From Streptomyces sp. HmicA12 (GTDB taxonomy: Bacteria; Actinomycetota; Actinomycetes; Streptomycetales; Streptomycetaceae), in assembly GCF_000373565.1 (NCBI RefSeq), contig NZ_KB891809.1:1-64000 (forward strand): a stretch of DNA of 64,000 nt, read 5' to 3'. Below are positions 23,140 through 33,028 of this stretch, piece by piece. The notes under the pieces were generated by a model. The model worked only from the letters and a program-made list of their open reading frames with translations, was not told the DNA's origin and ran no database searches. Within the stretch, counting starts at the first letter, position 1; each line of letters begins with the position of its first letter. Position numbers and translations under genes: made by a program.

Positions 23140-24443
23140 GTGGCCTTCTCCCCCTCGGGGCCGGGCTCCGGTGCGGGGTCCGGCTCGACGAGTACCGTCA
23201 CGATCTTGTTCCGGCGGCCGGCCGCGGACTCCGCGGTCAGCCGCAGGCGCCGCGCGTCCGGCAGCTCGACGACGGACGACGCCCCCGCGATCGGCACCCG
23301 GCCGAGCGCCTTCGCGAGCAGTCCGCCGACGGTCTCCACGTCCTCGTCGTCGTACTCCTCGATGCCGTACAGCTCACCGAGGTCGCCGATGTCGAGGCGC
23401 GCGGTGACCCGGAAGCGGTCGTCGCCGAGCTCCTCCACCGGCGGCAGTTCCCGGTCGTACTCGTCGGTGATCTCGCCGACGATCTCCTCCAGGATGTCCT
23501 CGATGGTGACGATGCCGGCCGTGCCGCCGTACTCGTCGATGACGACGGCGACGTGGTTGCGCAGCTGCTGCATCTCGCGCAGCAGGTCACCGGCGTTCTT
23601 GGTGTCGGGGACGAAGGTCGCCGGGCGCATCGCCGTCGAGACCAGCTCGGCCTCGGAGTCACGGTTGATGTGGGTCTTGCGGACCAGGTCCTTCAGGTAC
23701 ACGATGCCGACGACGTCGTCCTCGCTCTCCCCGACCACGGGGATCCGGGAGAACCCGGACCGCAGGGCGAGGGTGAGGGCCTGGCGGATCGTCTTGTACC
23801 GCTCGATGACGACCAGGTCGGTGCGCGGGACCATGACTTCGCGGACCAGGGTGTCGCCGAGCTCGAAGACGGAGTGCACCATACGGCGCTCGTCGTCCTC
23901 GATGAGGGACTCCTTCTCGGCGAGGTCCACCATGGCGCGCAGCTCGGCCTCGGAGGCGAACGGGCCGCGGCGGAAGCCCTTGCCGGGCGTCAGCGCGTTA
24001 CCGATGAGGATGAGCAGTGGCGGGATCGGGCCCATGACGCGTGCCAGTGGCAGCAGGACGTACGCGGCCGCCGTCGCCGTGTTCAGCGGGTGCTGGCGGC
24101 CGATGGTGCGCGGGGAGACCCCGACGGCCACGTAGGACACCAGCACCATCACGCCGATCGCGACGAGCAGCGCCTGCCAGGTCTCGCTGAACTCCTCCAG
24201 GCACGCGTACGTGACGAGGGCGGCGGCCGCCATCTCGCACGCCACCCGCACCAGGAGCGCGACGTTCAGATACCGCGTCGGATCGGCCGCGACCTGCGCG
24301 AGCTTCGCGCTGCCGCGCCGCCCGGACCGTACGGCCTCCTCGGCGCGGAAACTCGACGTACGGGCGATGCCCGCCTCGGCACAGGCCGCCAGCCAGGCGA
24401 CGACGACCAGTGCGACGGCGCCCGCGATGAGGGAGAGGCTCAT
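23136..24443 (-). CDS. CorC/HlyC-type membrane protein with CBS domains
   Basis: A 435-residue protein. An N-terminal CNNM/DUF21 membrane domain (about 1-180, four helices) is followed by two CBS domains (about 200-325, including VMVPRTDLVVIE and HVAVVIDEYGGTAGIVTIEDILEEIVGEI) and a C-terminal CorC_HlyC domain (about 345-420). It is related to magnesium/cobalt efflux proteins; the hemolysin name is historical. Both ends overlap neighbours by 4 bases (ybeY before, yjbR after). This gene order is conserved in actinobacteria. Confidence 0.92.
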   Translation of the reverse strand: MSLSLIAGAVALVVVAWLAACAEAGIARTSSFRAEEAVRSGRRGSAKLAQVAADPTRYLNVALLVRVACEMAAAALVTYACLEEFSETWQALLVAIGVMVLVSYVAVGVSPRTIGRQHPLNTATAAAYVLLPLARVMGPIPPLLILIGNALTPGKGFRRGPFASEAELRAMVDLAEKESLIEDDERRMVHSVFELGDTLVREVMVPRTDLVVIERYKTIRQALTLALRSGFSRIPVVGESEDDVVGIVYLKDLVRKTHINRDSEAELVSTAMRPATFVPDTKNAGDLLREMQQLRNHVAVVIDEYGGTAGIVTIEDILEEIVGEITDEYDRELPPVEELGDDRFRVTARLDIGDLGELYGIEEYDDEDVETVGGLLAKALGRVPIAGASSVVELPDARRLRLTAESAAGRRNKIVTVLVEPDPAPEPGPEGEKAT

Positions 24444-24937
24444 GACACGGTCGGGGCCGGCGACGGCCCCTCGATCCCCTTCTCCGCGCGCCAGCCGTCC
24501 ACGATGGCCGCCTGGAGGCCGAACATCTCGGCCTTCTCGTCGGGCTCCTCGTGGTCGTAACCGAGCAGGTGCAGCACGCCGTGGACGGTGAGCAGCTGCA
24601 GCTCCTCGTCCATGGAGTGCTGCGTCGGCGCGTCGTCGCCCTGCTTCTTCGCGACCTCCGGGCAGAGCACGATGTCGCCGAGGAGCCCCTGCGGGGGCTC
24701 CTCGTCGTCCTTCATCGGCGGCCGGAGCTCGTCCATCGGGAACGACATGACGTCCGTCGGCCCCGGCAGGTCCATCCACTGCACGTGCAGCTGCTCCATG
24801 GCGTCGGTGTCCACGACGATCACCGAGAGCTCGGAGAGCGGGTGGATGCGCATCCGCGCGAGGGCGTAGCGGGCGATGTCGAGGATCGCCTGCTCGTCGA
24901 CCTCGGTTCCGGACTCGTTGTTGACGTCGATCGACAT
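24440..24937 (-). CDS. ybeY: Endoribonuclease YbeY
   Basis: A 165-residue metalloprotein for rRNA maturation and ribosome quality control. The zinc site HGVLHLLGYDHE carries the three histidines. The upstream TDVMSFPMDE and LLGDIVLCPEVA motifs are also typical. It lies between phoH (12 bases before it) and the CorC gene (4-base overlap), the classic phoH-ybeY-corC order. Confidence 0.96.
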   Translation of the reverse strand: MSIDVNNESGTEVDEQAILDIARYALARMRIHPLSELSVIVVDTDAMEQLHVQWMDLPGPTDVMSFPMDELRPPMKDDEEPPQGLLGDIVLCPEVAKKQGDDAPTQHSMDEELQLLTVHGVLHLLGYDHEEPDEKAEMFGLQAAIVDGWRAEKGIEGPSPAPTVS

Positions 24938-24949
24938 GGTGGTGCTCGT

Positions 24950-25984
<1,035 letters not shown>

Positions 25985-26102
25985 GGGCGGGCTCTGAGGG
26001 CCGCAGTCTCCTTGTGACAGCCGATGTCTGACGCGCTCCAGCCTACGACGCGACACTGACAGCGCCGAAGGCTTTTCCGGACGCCGGTGCACCGGAGTGG
26101 GC

Positions 26103-26561
26103 TCAGCCTTCGTTGTCCTCGGCCACCGCGGCCTCGTAGGCGCGCAGGGTGTCGACGAAAAGCCGCCGTTGCGCGGGCGTCAGCGGGGTGAGCACGCGGC
26201 GCCAGGCGCCGGCCCCGGGGGCGAGCCAGGCGTCGATCGCCGGATGCTGGTCGGGGGCGATGGCGACGATCCTGCGGCGCCGGTCGGCCGGGTCCTCGCG
26301 CCGCTCCAGGATTCCTTTGCCGCTCAGGTCCCCGACCATCAGGCTGACCGTGGTGGGGGCGACCTCCAGGCGCGCGGCCAGGTCGTTGACGGTCATGGGG
26401 CCGTCGAACAACAGGCAGGCAAGCAGCGACAGATGGCGCGGCGCCAGCGCCTGCGAGCGCAGCGCCTCCGGGACGGGGATGCGCTTCACGCGCCCCGCCA
26501 TCCGTGGCATGAGCAGCAGCAGCTCCCGCACCGTCGCGTCGACGTCGCCCGGTCCGGCCAT
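26103..26561 (-). CDS. MarR family transcriptional regulator
   Basis: A 152-residue MarR protein. The HTH and wing are MTVNDLAARLEVAPTTVSLMVGDLSGKGILERREDPADRRRRIVAI, with dimerisation helices at both ends. The ATG at 26561 has AGAGG about 9 bases upstream; a longer GTG start at 26588 would reach into the operator region. It is divergent from a tautomerase gene. Two related palindromes (26591-26623) lie between them, so it probably represses both genes. Confidence 0.88.
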   Translation of the reverse strand: MAGPGDVDATVRELLLLMPRMAGRVKRIPVPEALRSQALAPRHLSLLACLLFDGPMTVNDLAARLEVAPTTVSLMVGDLSGKGILERREDPADRRRRIVAIAPDQHPAIDAWLAPGAGAWRRVLTPLTPAQRRLFVDTLRAYEAAVAEDNEG

Positions 26562-26590
26562 CACGCACACACCTCTCACCCTCACCATTT

Positions 26591-26623
26591 ACCTTTGATG
26601 ACAAAGGTGCTTTGCTTGCAAAG
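26591..26623. promoter_or_regulatory. Tandem MarR-type operators
   Basis: ACCTTTG-ATGA-CAAAGGT (26591-26608) and CTTTG-CTTG-CAAAG (26610-26623) share the half-site CTTTG/CAAAG with a 4-base spacer. They lie side by side between the divergent MarR and tautomerase genes. The AT content and symmetry are typical of MarR sites. Confidence 0.75.
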
Positions 26624-26677
26624 GTAATCGCGGCCGCGGTTCTCACCCACAGGTCCCCGACCACGGGAGATTCCACC

Positions 26678-27061
26678 ATGCCCCACTTCACGGTGCACAT
26701 CACCGAGTCCGCCCTCACCGACACAACCGAGAAGGCCCTGATCAGCGAGCTCACGGACGCGGTCGGCAGCGTCTTCGGCGACGGATTCCGCGACCTGGTC
26801 GCCGTCGATCTCGTCGGCATCCCTGCGCACCGGCGTGCCATCGGCGGCACGACGATCACGCGGGCCGCCCCGACCGTCACCCTGAGCCTGCGCGAAGGGG
26901 CCTACCGGCACCCGCAGGTGCCGGACGCCGCGGCACGGCTGGTCGTGGCGATCACCGACGCGGTGGCCGGCGCGCTCGGGGAGCAGGTCCGCGAGGAGGT
27001 GACGGTGTCCCTGGAGGCCGTGCCCGCCGGGCGCTCCGGCGCCGGCGGGCAGGTCGGCTGA
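26678..27061 (+). CDS. Tautomerase family protein
   Basis: A 127-residue protein of the 4-oxalocrotonate tautomerase/MIF superfamily. Pro follows the initiator Met (MPHFTVHI) and would be the catalytic base after Met removal. A basic patch (IPAHRRAIGG) and a second beta-alpha-beta repeat (TVTLSLREGAYRHPQV onward) follow, as in double-length members. The substrate is unknown. It is divergent from a MarR gene and probably under its control, a common arrangement for detoxification enzymes. Confidence 0.78.
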   Translation: MPHFTVHITESALTDTTEKALISELTDAVGSVFGDGFRDLVAVDLVGIPAHRRAIGGTTITRAAPTVTLSLREGAYRHPQVPDAAARLVVAITDAVAGALGEQVREEVTVSLEAVPAGRSGAGGQVG

Positions 27062-27085
27062 CCCGGCCCGCCGACGCCGCGCACG

Positions 27086-27838
27086 TCAGGCCTCCAGGCG
27101 CAGGTAGAGCCGGGTGCCGCGCGGCTCGAAGCCGACGCGTTCGTAGACGCGCCGGGAGTCCTGGCCGCCGTACTCCAGCCAGACCGATCCGGCGCCGCCC
27201 TCGTGCAGCAGGGTGCGGGCCAGCTCCGCGGTGACGGCGGCGGCGATGCCCCGGCCGCGGTGGGCGGGGCGGGTGCCGACGCCGGCGAGTTCGGCGGTGC
27301 CCGCGGCGGGCGGGCTGCACAGGGCTCCCCCGGCGACGGTGCCGTCCGCGGCCCGGACCAGGCGGACGGCGCCGCCCGTGTCCGCGGTGCGCCGCAGCCG
27401 GGCCGCGCCCTCCGGGGACGGCGGGAACTCGCCGCCGAAGGCCTCGGCGAGCGCCGCGTCGAGGTCCGTGTAGTCGGCGTCGGTCGTCGGCGCCTCCACA
27501 CGCGGGCCGTCCTCGGGCACGGCGAGCGTGTCCGGGGTGCAGACCAGGTAGGTGTGCTCGGCCTCGGGCGTGAAGCCCGCGGCGGCCAGCGCCTCGGCGG
27601 CCCGCGGCGCGGCGTCCGGCGCGAACTCCAGGCGCGGCACCAGGTCCCGGTCGCGGAACGCGGCGATCAGGGCCGCCACGTCGGCCGCGGTGGGGGCGGC
27701 GCCGGGCAGCGGGCTGGCGTAGTTGACGTAGGGGCTGGTGGTGCCGGGGTCGATCCCGAGCACGAAGCCGCCGGTCTCCACCGGCTCGGGGCGACGGCGC
27801 AGGTGGGCGACGGTGAAACGCTGGACGTCGGAGTCCAT
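27086..27838 (-). CDS. GNAT family N-acetyltransferase
   Basis: A 250-residue protein. The C-terminal GNAT domain (about 130-250) includes the acetyl-CoA motif VGTRPAHRGRGIAAAVTAELAR and a closing RVYERVGFEPRGTRLYLRL. The N-terminal half resembles a second, degenerate GNAT repeat (TAADVAALIAAFRDRDLVPRLEF). The ATG at 27838 was chosen for domain fit, with GAGGAC 11 bases upstream. The 240 bases before it (27839-28078) hold no evident gene or strong signal. The acetylated substrate is unknown. Confidence 0.85.
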   Translation of the reverse strand: MDSDVQRFTVAHLRRRPEPVETGGFVLGIDPGTTSPYVNYASPLPGAAPTAADVAALIAAFRDRDLVPRLEFAPDAAPRAAEALAAAGFTPEAEHTYLVCTPDTLAVPEDGPRVEAPTTDADYTDLDAALAEAFGGEFPPSPEGAARLRRTADTGGAVRLVRAADGTVAGGALCSPPAAGTAELAGVGTRPAHRGRGIAAAVTAELARTLLHEGGAGSVWLEYGGQDSRRVYERVGFEPRGTRLYLRLEA

Positions 27839-28078
27839 GGTGATGGTGGTGTCCTCACGTGATGAAGCAGGCAGAAGGAAATGCGTGCGTGGGGCCGCCG
27901 TGAGGAGGGCGTGGGCGCCCGGAACCGAGCCGTACGAAGACGGGCTCAGTACCGACGGCGGCCGCTGGCGGTCGCCGAGTTCATGGGCTTCAGTCCTTGA
28001 AGGATGAGAAGTGGTGGTCGCTGTCGGGTGACGGCGGCGTTCACTGTGGCACGGCCGCCGCCACTCCGACAAGCGGTT

Positions 28079-29170
28079 TTACGCGGACCGCCCGAAGCCG
28101 ATCGTCGGCACCGCCCGGCGCAGCGGCCACGGCCGGGATGTCTCGGGCAGCAGCGGGTTCAGGAAGGCGTACCGGTTGAGGGCGGCCAGGTCCTGGGCCT
28201 CGTACGACTGGACGTGCTTCCACCACGCGGCGATCTCCGACCAGCCCGGTGCCGACAGCGAGCCGCCGAACTCCTGGACGGAGAGCGCGGCGGTGAGTCC
28301 GGCGAAGGCGAGGCGGTCGGCGAGCGGCCAGTGGGCCAGGGTGCCGGTGACGAATCCGGCGACGAAGACGTCCCCGGCGCCGGTGGGGTCGAGGGCCTCG
28401 ACGGCGATGGCGGGGACGGAGGCGGTCTCGCCGGTGCGGCCGTCCACGGCGTAGGCGCCCTCGGCGCCGAGCGTGACGACGGCCAGCGGTACGTGTTCGG
28501 TGAGCGCGTGCGCTGCGGCGCGCGGGCAGGACGTGCGGGTGTACCGCATGGCCTCCTCGGCGTTGGGCAGGAACGCCTCGCACTGGCCGAGGTCCGGCAG
28601 CGCGGCCAGGTCCCAGCGCCCGGTCTCGTCCCAGCCGACGTCGGCGAAGATCCGGGTGCCGTGGCGTGCGGCCTCGCCCACCCAGGGCTGGTCGGCGCCC
28701 GGCGTCAGCGAGGCCACGGCCGCTCTGGCGCGCGGCGGGCAGCGCGGCGCGGGCTCCTGCGGCGGCGGCTCGTGGCCGTGGCTCACCATGGTGCGTTCGC
28801 CCTCGTACGCCATGGAGACGGTGACGGGCGAGTGCCAGCCGGGGACGGAGCGGGAGTAGCCGAGATCGATGCCCTCGCCCTGTTCGAGGGTGTCCCAGCA
28901 GTACTCGCCGTAGTGGTCGTCCCCGAAGGCGGCGGCGAGCGAGGTGCGCAGCCCGAGGCGGGCGAGCGCGGCCGCCATGTTGGCGATGCCGCCGGGGCTC
29001 GAACCCATGCCGCGTGCCCAGGACTCGGTGCCGCGCACGGGCGCCGAGTCGAGGCCGGTGAAGATGATGTCGAGGAAGACGGTGCCGGTCAGATACACGT
29101 CGCAGGGCGGATCGGCGGGGGTGCGCAGCGCCGCCAGGGGGTCCACGTGGGCCGGGTCGGTAGGGGTCAC
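28079..29170 (-). CDS. PfkB-family carbohydrate kinase
   Basis: A 363-residue sugar/nucleoside kinase of the ribokinase family. Motif 1 is SSPGGIANMAAALARLG and motif 2, with the catalytic Asp and anion hole, is ALDPTGAGDVFVAGF. The GTG at 29170 was chosen for AGGAG 8 bases upstream. It lies 89 bases after the start of the next gene's end region on the same strand, downstream of the glucarate cluster, and might phosphorylate a related sugar acid such as a 2-keto-3-deoxy acid. The substrate is not certain. Confidence 0.87.
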   Translation of the reverse strand: MTPTDPAHVDPLAALRTPADPPCDVYLTGTVFLDIIFTGLDSAPVRGTESWARGMGSSPGGIANMAAALARLGLRTSLAAAFGDDHYGEYCWDTLEQGEGIDLGYSRSVPGWHSPVTVSMAYEGERTMVSHGHEPPPQEPAPRCPPRARAAVASLTPGADQPWVGEAARHGTRIFADVGWDETGRWDLAALPDLGQCEAFLPNAEEAMRYTRTSCPRAAAHALTEHVPLAVVTLGAEGAYAVDGRTGETASVPAIAVEALDPTGAGDVFVAGFVTGTLAHWPLADRLAFAGLTAALSVQEFGGSLSAPGWSEIAAWWKHVQSYEAQDLAALNRYAFLNPLLPETSRPWPLRRAVPTIGFGRSA

Positions 29171-29259
29171 GTCGGTGCTCCTGCAGGGGTACGGGTCCGC
29201 ACAGTGTGCACGAAGGCGGTCCCGTACCCCTGTAGTTGCCATCGGTACGTGGCACTACG

Positions 29260-30408
29260 TCACGTGGCGCCCGGTTCCGGGCGGATCGTGACGCGGTGCG
29301 CGGTCGCGTCCGGGGCGGTGCGGGTACCCGCTCGGGCCGCCGGGCGGCGTGCCGGGCGCGCCGTGTCGTTGCGCCCGCCGCCGCGGACGAGCAGCACGCT
29401 GAGCGCGGCGAGGAAGCCGACGACGGTGAGGCCGACGAGCCCGCCCTTCGTCGACCCGGTGGTGTCCTCGATGATCCCGAAGGCGGTGGGGGCGACGAAC
29501 CCGCCGAGGTTGCCGATGGAGTTGATGAGGGCGATGCCGGGGGCGGCGGCCCGCGCGTCGAGGTAGCTCTGCGGGATGGTCCAGAAGACCGGCGAGGCAG
29601 GCTTGAACCCCATGGCGGCGAGGCACAGCGCGCCGAGCCCCACCCAGGGTGAGACGAACACGGCGAGCAGGGTGCCCGCGCCGCCGAGCAGCAGCAGTGC
29701 GACGAGGATCGGCCGCCGCTTGCCGAGCCGGTCGGAGAGCCGCCCCGACACGTACACGGAGGCGATGGCGAACAGCCACGGCACGGCGGTCAGCAGTCCG
29801 ACCTGGAAGTCGGTGAGTCCGCCGATGTCGTCGGCGATGGACGGCAGCCAGAAGGTGACGGCGTACAGCGCGACGTTGATGGCGAAGTAGATCCACAGGA
29901 AGATCAGCATCTGTGGATCGGCGAGCGGCTTCCACCGGGAGACCCGCTCGGTGCCGCGTCCCGCCTCGCGCTCCTTCTGCTCGGCGTCGATGACGGTGGC
30001 GAGTCCGTCCTTCTCCTCCTGGGTGAGCCAGGTGGCGCTCTCCACCGAGGAGTCGAGGAACCGGAAGACGACGAAGCCGAGCACGACGGAGGCGACGCCC
30101 TCGATGAAGAACATCCACTGCCGGCCGGAGTGGCCCCAGACGCCGTGCATCTCCAGCAGGGCGCCGGAGATCGGGCCGACGATGACGGTCGCCGTGCCCG
30201 AGCCCATCAGGAAGATCGCGGTGGCCCGGCCGCGGTGCGAGTCGGGCAGCCAGCGCGAGAAGTAGTAGATGACGGCCGGGAAGAACCCGGCCTCGGCCAC
30301 GCCGAGCAGGAAGCGCAGCGCGTAGAACATCTCCGCGCTGTTCACGAAGGCCATCCCGGTGGCGACGACACCCCAGCTGATCATGATGCGGGTGAGCCAG
30401 ATCTTCGC
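29260..30408 (-). pseudogene. N-terminally truncated MFS permease (ACS family, glucarate-type)
   Basis: From about 30408 downstream the frame encodes a good anion:cation symporter-type MFS permease: LTRIMISWGVVATGMAFV, RFLLGVAEAGFFPAVIYYFSRWLP, then a central loop and six more helices. Family members have about 80 further N-terminal residues with the first two membrane helices and the Asp-Arg signature. These are missing. The frame stays open to 30573, but that part is a polar, unrelated sequence. The context next to gudD and kdgD suggests a former glucarate/galactarate transporter. It is probably not functional. Confidence 0.7.
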
Positions 30409-30649
30409 ACTCCCCCTTGCGGCTAAACCGCCGCCGCTCTCGCGGACCCGGTTGCTCGCCGTGGGGTGACCCAATTGATGGCTGAGGTCCAAGACGTTGG
30501 GGAGATCGACGTGACGTCCCGAGCCTGTGCCGCCCTGCTCTACCGACGAGCCCCTGGGCACTGCTGCAGACACGAGCGGCTCCGGTCGTGGGGCAGGAGA
30601 GGGGGATGTCCGGCGAGGGGGCGGCCGACTGCCGCCCCCGCGCCGGGAG
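30409..30649. other. Unassigned junction sequence between truncated MFS gene and gudD
   Basis: These 240 bases replace the expected start of the permease gene. They contain no recognisable domain on either strand. A plus-strand frame from about 30475 reads like a protein fragment (MAEVQDVGEIDVTSRACAALL) but I cannot assign it. The segment probably records a deletion or an old insertion. Confidence 0.5.
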
Positions 30650-31945
30650 TTACCAGCGGGGCACGGACGGGGTGACCCACTCCGGGTCGAGGACGCGCAT
30701 GGCGGCGGCGTCGTCGCGGTCCCGCAGGTGCGCGTAGTTCTCGTCGAGCCACCGCTGGTGGAGCGACTCGACCTTGGCGCGGTCGAGTTCGACGCCGAGG
30801 CCGGGCGCGTCGGACACGGCGACCTTGCCGTCCCGGAAGGTGAGGCGCTCGGTGAGGACGTCCTCGGACTGCCACGGGTAGTGGGAGTCGCAGGCGTGGT
30901 GGAGGTTGGGGACGGTGGCCGCGACGTGGGTCATCGCGGCGAGGCTGATGCCGAGGTGGGTGTTGGAGTGCATGGAGACGCCGACTCCGAACGTGCGGCA
31001 GATCGCGGCGAGTTGCTGGGTGTTGCGCAGGCCGCCCCAGTAGTGGTGGTCGGAGAGGACGACCTGTACGGCGCCGGTGGTGAAGGCCTCCTGGATCTCC
31101 GCGAAGGTTGTCACGCACATGTTGGTGGCGAGCGGCACCCCGGCCTTGGCGGCGACCTCGGCCATGGCGGGTGTGCCGAGCGCCGGGTCCTCCAGGTATT
31201 CGAGTACGTCCTTGAGCTCGGCCGCGACCTTGAGCGAAGTCTCCACGGACCAGGCGCCGTTGGGGTCCAGGCGCAGCGGCTTGCCGGGGAACGCCTCGGC
31301 GAGGGCCTTGATCGCGGCGATCTCCTGGTCCGGCTCGAAGCAGCCGCCCTTGAGCTTGAACGACTCGAAGCCGTAGCGCTCGTGGAAGAGGCGGGCCTGG
31401 GCGACGACACCGGCCGGGTCGAGGGCGGCGCCCCAGTCGTCCTTCTCGCTCGGGATGCCGTCGGGGTGGTCGGCGTTCTTGTAGAAGAGGTACGCGCTGT
31501 ACTCGACGGAGTCGCGGAGCTTGCCGCCGAGCAGGGCGTGCACGGGCAGGCCGAGCGCCTTGCCGAGCGCGTCGAGGCAGGCCACCTCGAAGCCGGAGAC
31601 GACGGACAGACGCAGCTTGTCGGCGGTCTGGACGCCGCGCAGGCCGCCGACGTCGACCTGGTTGTCGACGCGCGCGTCGTCGACAGAGACCTCGTCGGCG
31701 ATGGCGAACAGCCCGTTGAGGTCGCTGACTTGACGGCCTGTCAGCCGCTCGGCGAAAGGCCGGGCCAGCTCCAGGTACTTGGCGTCGCCGTATGTCTCGC
31801 CGACGCCGGTGACGCCGTCGGCCGTGACGACCTCGACGATGAGGCGGGGCGTGTACGGCTGGTGCAGGCCCTGGGTGTTCAGGAGCGGCGGGTCGGCGAC
31901 GAGGATCGGGGTGAGGCGGACGTCGGTGATGGTGAGATCGGTCAT
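30650..31945 (-). CDS. gudD: Glucarate dehydratase
   Basis: A 431-residue enolase-superfamily enzyme converting D-glucarate to 5-dehydro-4-deoxy-D-glucarate. Catalytic and metal residues are visible: Lys197 and Lys199 in FKLKGG, Asp227 and Asn229 in LDPNGAW, Glu252 in EDPAL, Asn275 in ATNMCVT and the His-containing MHSNTHLGIS. Length fits the family. It overlaps kdgD by 4 bases, so the two steps are translationally coupled. Next downstream is a broken permease gene. Confidence 0.93.
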   Translation of the reverse strand: MTDLTITDVRLTPILVADPPLLNTQGLHQPYTPRLIVEVVTADGVTGVGETYGDAKYLELARPFAERLTGRQVSDLNGLFAIADEVSVDDARVDNQVDVGGLRGVQTADKLRLSVVSGFEVACLDALGKALGLPVHALLGGKLRDSVEYSAYLFYKNADHPDGIPSEKDDWGAALDPAGVVAQARLFHERYGFESFKLKGGCFEPDQEIAAIKALAEAFPGKPLRLDPNGAWSVETSLKVAAELKDVLEYLEDPALGTPAMAEVAAKAGVPLATNMCVTTFAEIQEAFTTGAVQVVLSDHHYWGGLRNTQQLAAICRTFGVGVSMHSNTHLGISLAAMTHVAATVPNLHHACDSHYPWQSEDVLTERLTFRDGKVAVSDAPGLGVELDRAKVESLHQRWLDENYAHLRDRDDAAAMRVLDPEWVTPSVPRW

Positions 31946-32913
31946 CGGGCGGCTCCGGTCGGGGCGGAATCGGACGGGGCGGATACGAGGTCGAGCCCGG
32001 CGGCGAGGACGCGCTCCAGGTCGGCGAGGTCGGCCGGGGTGGGGTCGGCGAGCGGGGCGCGGACGGGGCCGACGGGGCGGCCGCGCAGCCGGGCGGCGGC
32101 CTTGACGAGGGAGACGCCGTAGCCGGGGACGCGGTCGCGGATCTCGACGAACGGGACGTAGAACTCCCGGAGCAGCCGGTCGACTTGAGCGTCGCCCCCG
32201 TCGCGCAGGGCGGTGAAGAACCCGGCGGCGATCTCCGGCGCGAAGGCGTGCACGGCCGAGGAGTAGGCGGGGACGCCCACGGCCGCGTACGCGCGTGCCT
32301 GGATCTCCGCGGTGGCGGCCCCGTTGAAGAAGAGGAAGCCGTCGGGCGCGGCGAGGGTGAGGCGCTGGAGCCGGTCGAGGTCACTGTGGCCGTCCTTGAG
32401 GCCGATGACGTTCGGCAGGGCGGCGATCGCCGTCAACGACTCGGCGTTGAAGGTGACTTGGTCGCGCTGGTAGACGATGAGCGGGAGGCGTGTGCGGCTC
32501 GCGATCTGCTCGACCTGGCCGACGAGGCCGCTCTGCGGGCCGCAGACGAGGTAGTGCGGCAGCACGAGCAGCGCGTCGGCGCCGGCCTCCTCGGCGATCG
32601 CCGCGAACCGGACGGCCTGCGCCCAGCCGTAGCCGATCCCGGCGACGACGGGCACGCGGCCCGCGCTCTCCTCGACGGCGGCCGTGACGACCTGCCGGTA
32701 CTCGTCCTCGTCGAGGGAGAAGAACTCGCCGGTTCCGCAGGCCGGGAAGAGTGCGCCGGGCCCGGTGGCCGCCTGCGCGGCGACGTACTCCCGGAAGGAC
32801 TCCAGGTCGAGCGAGCCGTCGGCGCGGAAGCTGGTCAGCGGGAAGGAGAGCACCCCGTTCGCCATGCCCTCGCGCAGCCGCTCCACGACGTCACCGTTCA
32901 CCATCGCCGCCAT
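31942..32913 (-). CDS. kdgD: 5-Dehydro-4-deoxyglucarate dehydratase
   Basis: A 323-residue DapA-superfamily aldolase/dehydratase. It would convert 5-dehydro-4-deoxyglucarate to 2-oxoglutarate semialdehyde with loss of CO2 and water. The Schiff-base Lys173 lies in VIGLKDG and the catalytic Tyr148 in IVYQRD; FPACGTGEFFSL is the substrate-carboxylate loop. The ATG at 32913 was chosen because GGAAGG lies 6 bases before it; longer starts are open. The final enzyme, an aldehyde dehydrogenase, is not in this window. Confidence 0.9.
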   Translation of the reverse strand: MAAMVNGDVVERLREGMANGVLSFPLTSFRADGSLDLESFREYVAAQAATGPGALFPACGTGEFFSLDEDEYRQVVTAAVEESAGRVPVVAGIGYGWAQAVRFAAIAEEAGADALLVLPHYLVCGPQSGLVGQVEQIASRTRLPLIVYQRDQVTFNAESLTAIAALPNVIGLKDGHSDLDRLQRLTLAAPDGFLFFNGAATAEIQARAYAAVGVPAYSSAVHAFAPEIAAGFFTALRDGGDAQVDRLLREFYVPFVEIRDRVPGYGVSLVKAAARLRGRPVGPVRAPLADPTPADLADLERVLAAGLDLVSAPSDSAPTGAAR

Positions 32914-32932
32914 CCCGCCCTTCCATCCGCTG

Positions 32933-32971
32933 TCTCCGTACGTAGATGCCATCCACACATGTAGACGGAGA
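32933..32971. promoter_or_regulatory. Inverted repeat in the kdgD/IclR intergenic region
   Basis: TCTCCGT (32933-32939) and ACGGAGA (32965-32971) are inverted 25 bases apart, between the divergent kdgD and IclR genes. The stretch up to 32990 is AT-richer than its surroundings. It is a candidate IclR operator region, inferred from position. Confidence 0.4.
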
Positions 32972-33028
32972 TTAGATACGCGAACACCGGGCGTCAATGG
33001 GTCGGAGGCATCGGCTTACGATCGGCCC

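Noticed and set aside
30466..30675. Small plus-strand frame over the permease break point, possibly a transposase remnant
   Set aside because: No transposase motif could be identified, so it is listed only as unassigned sequence.
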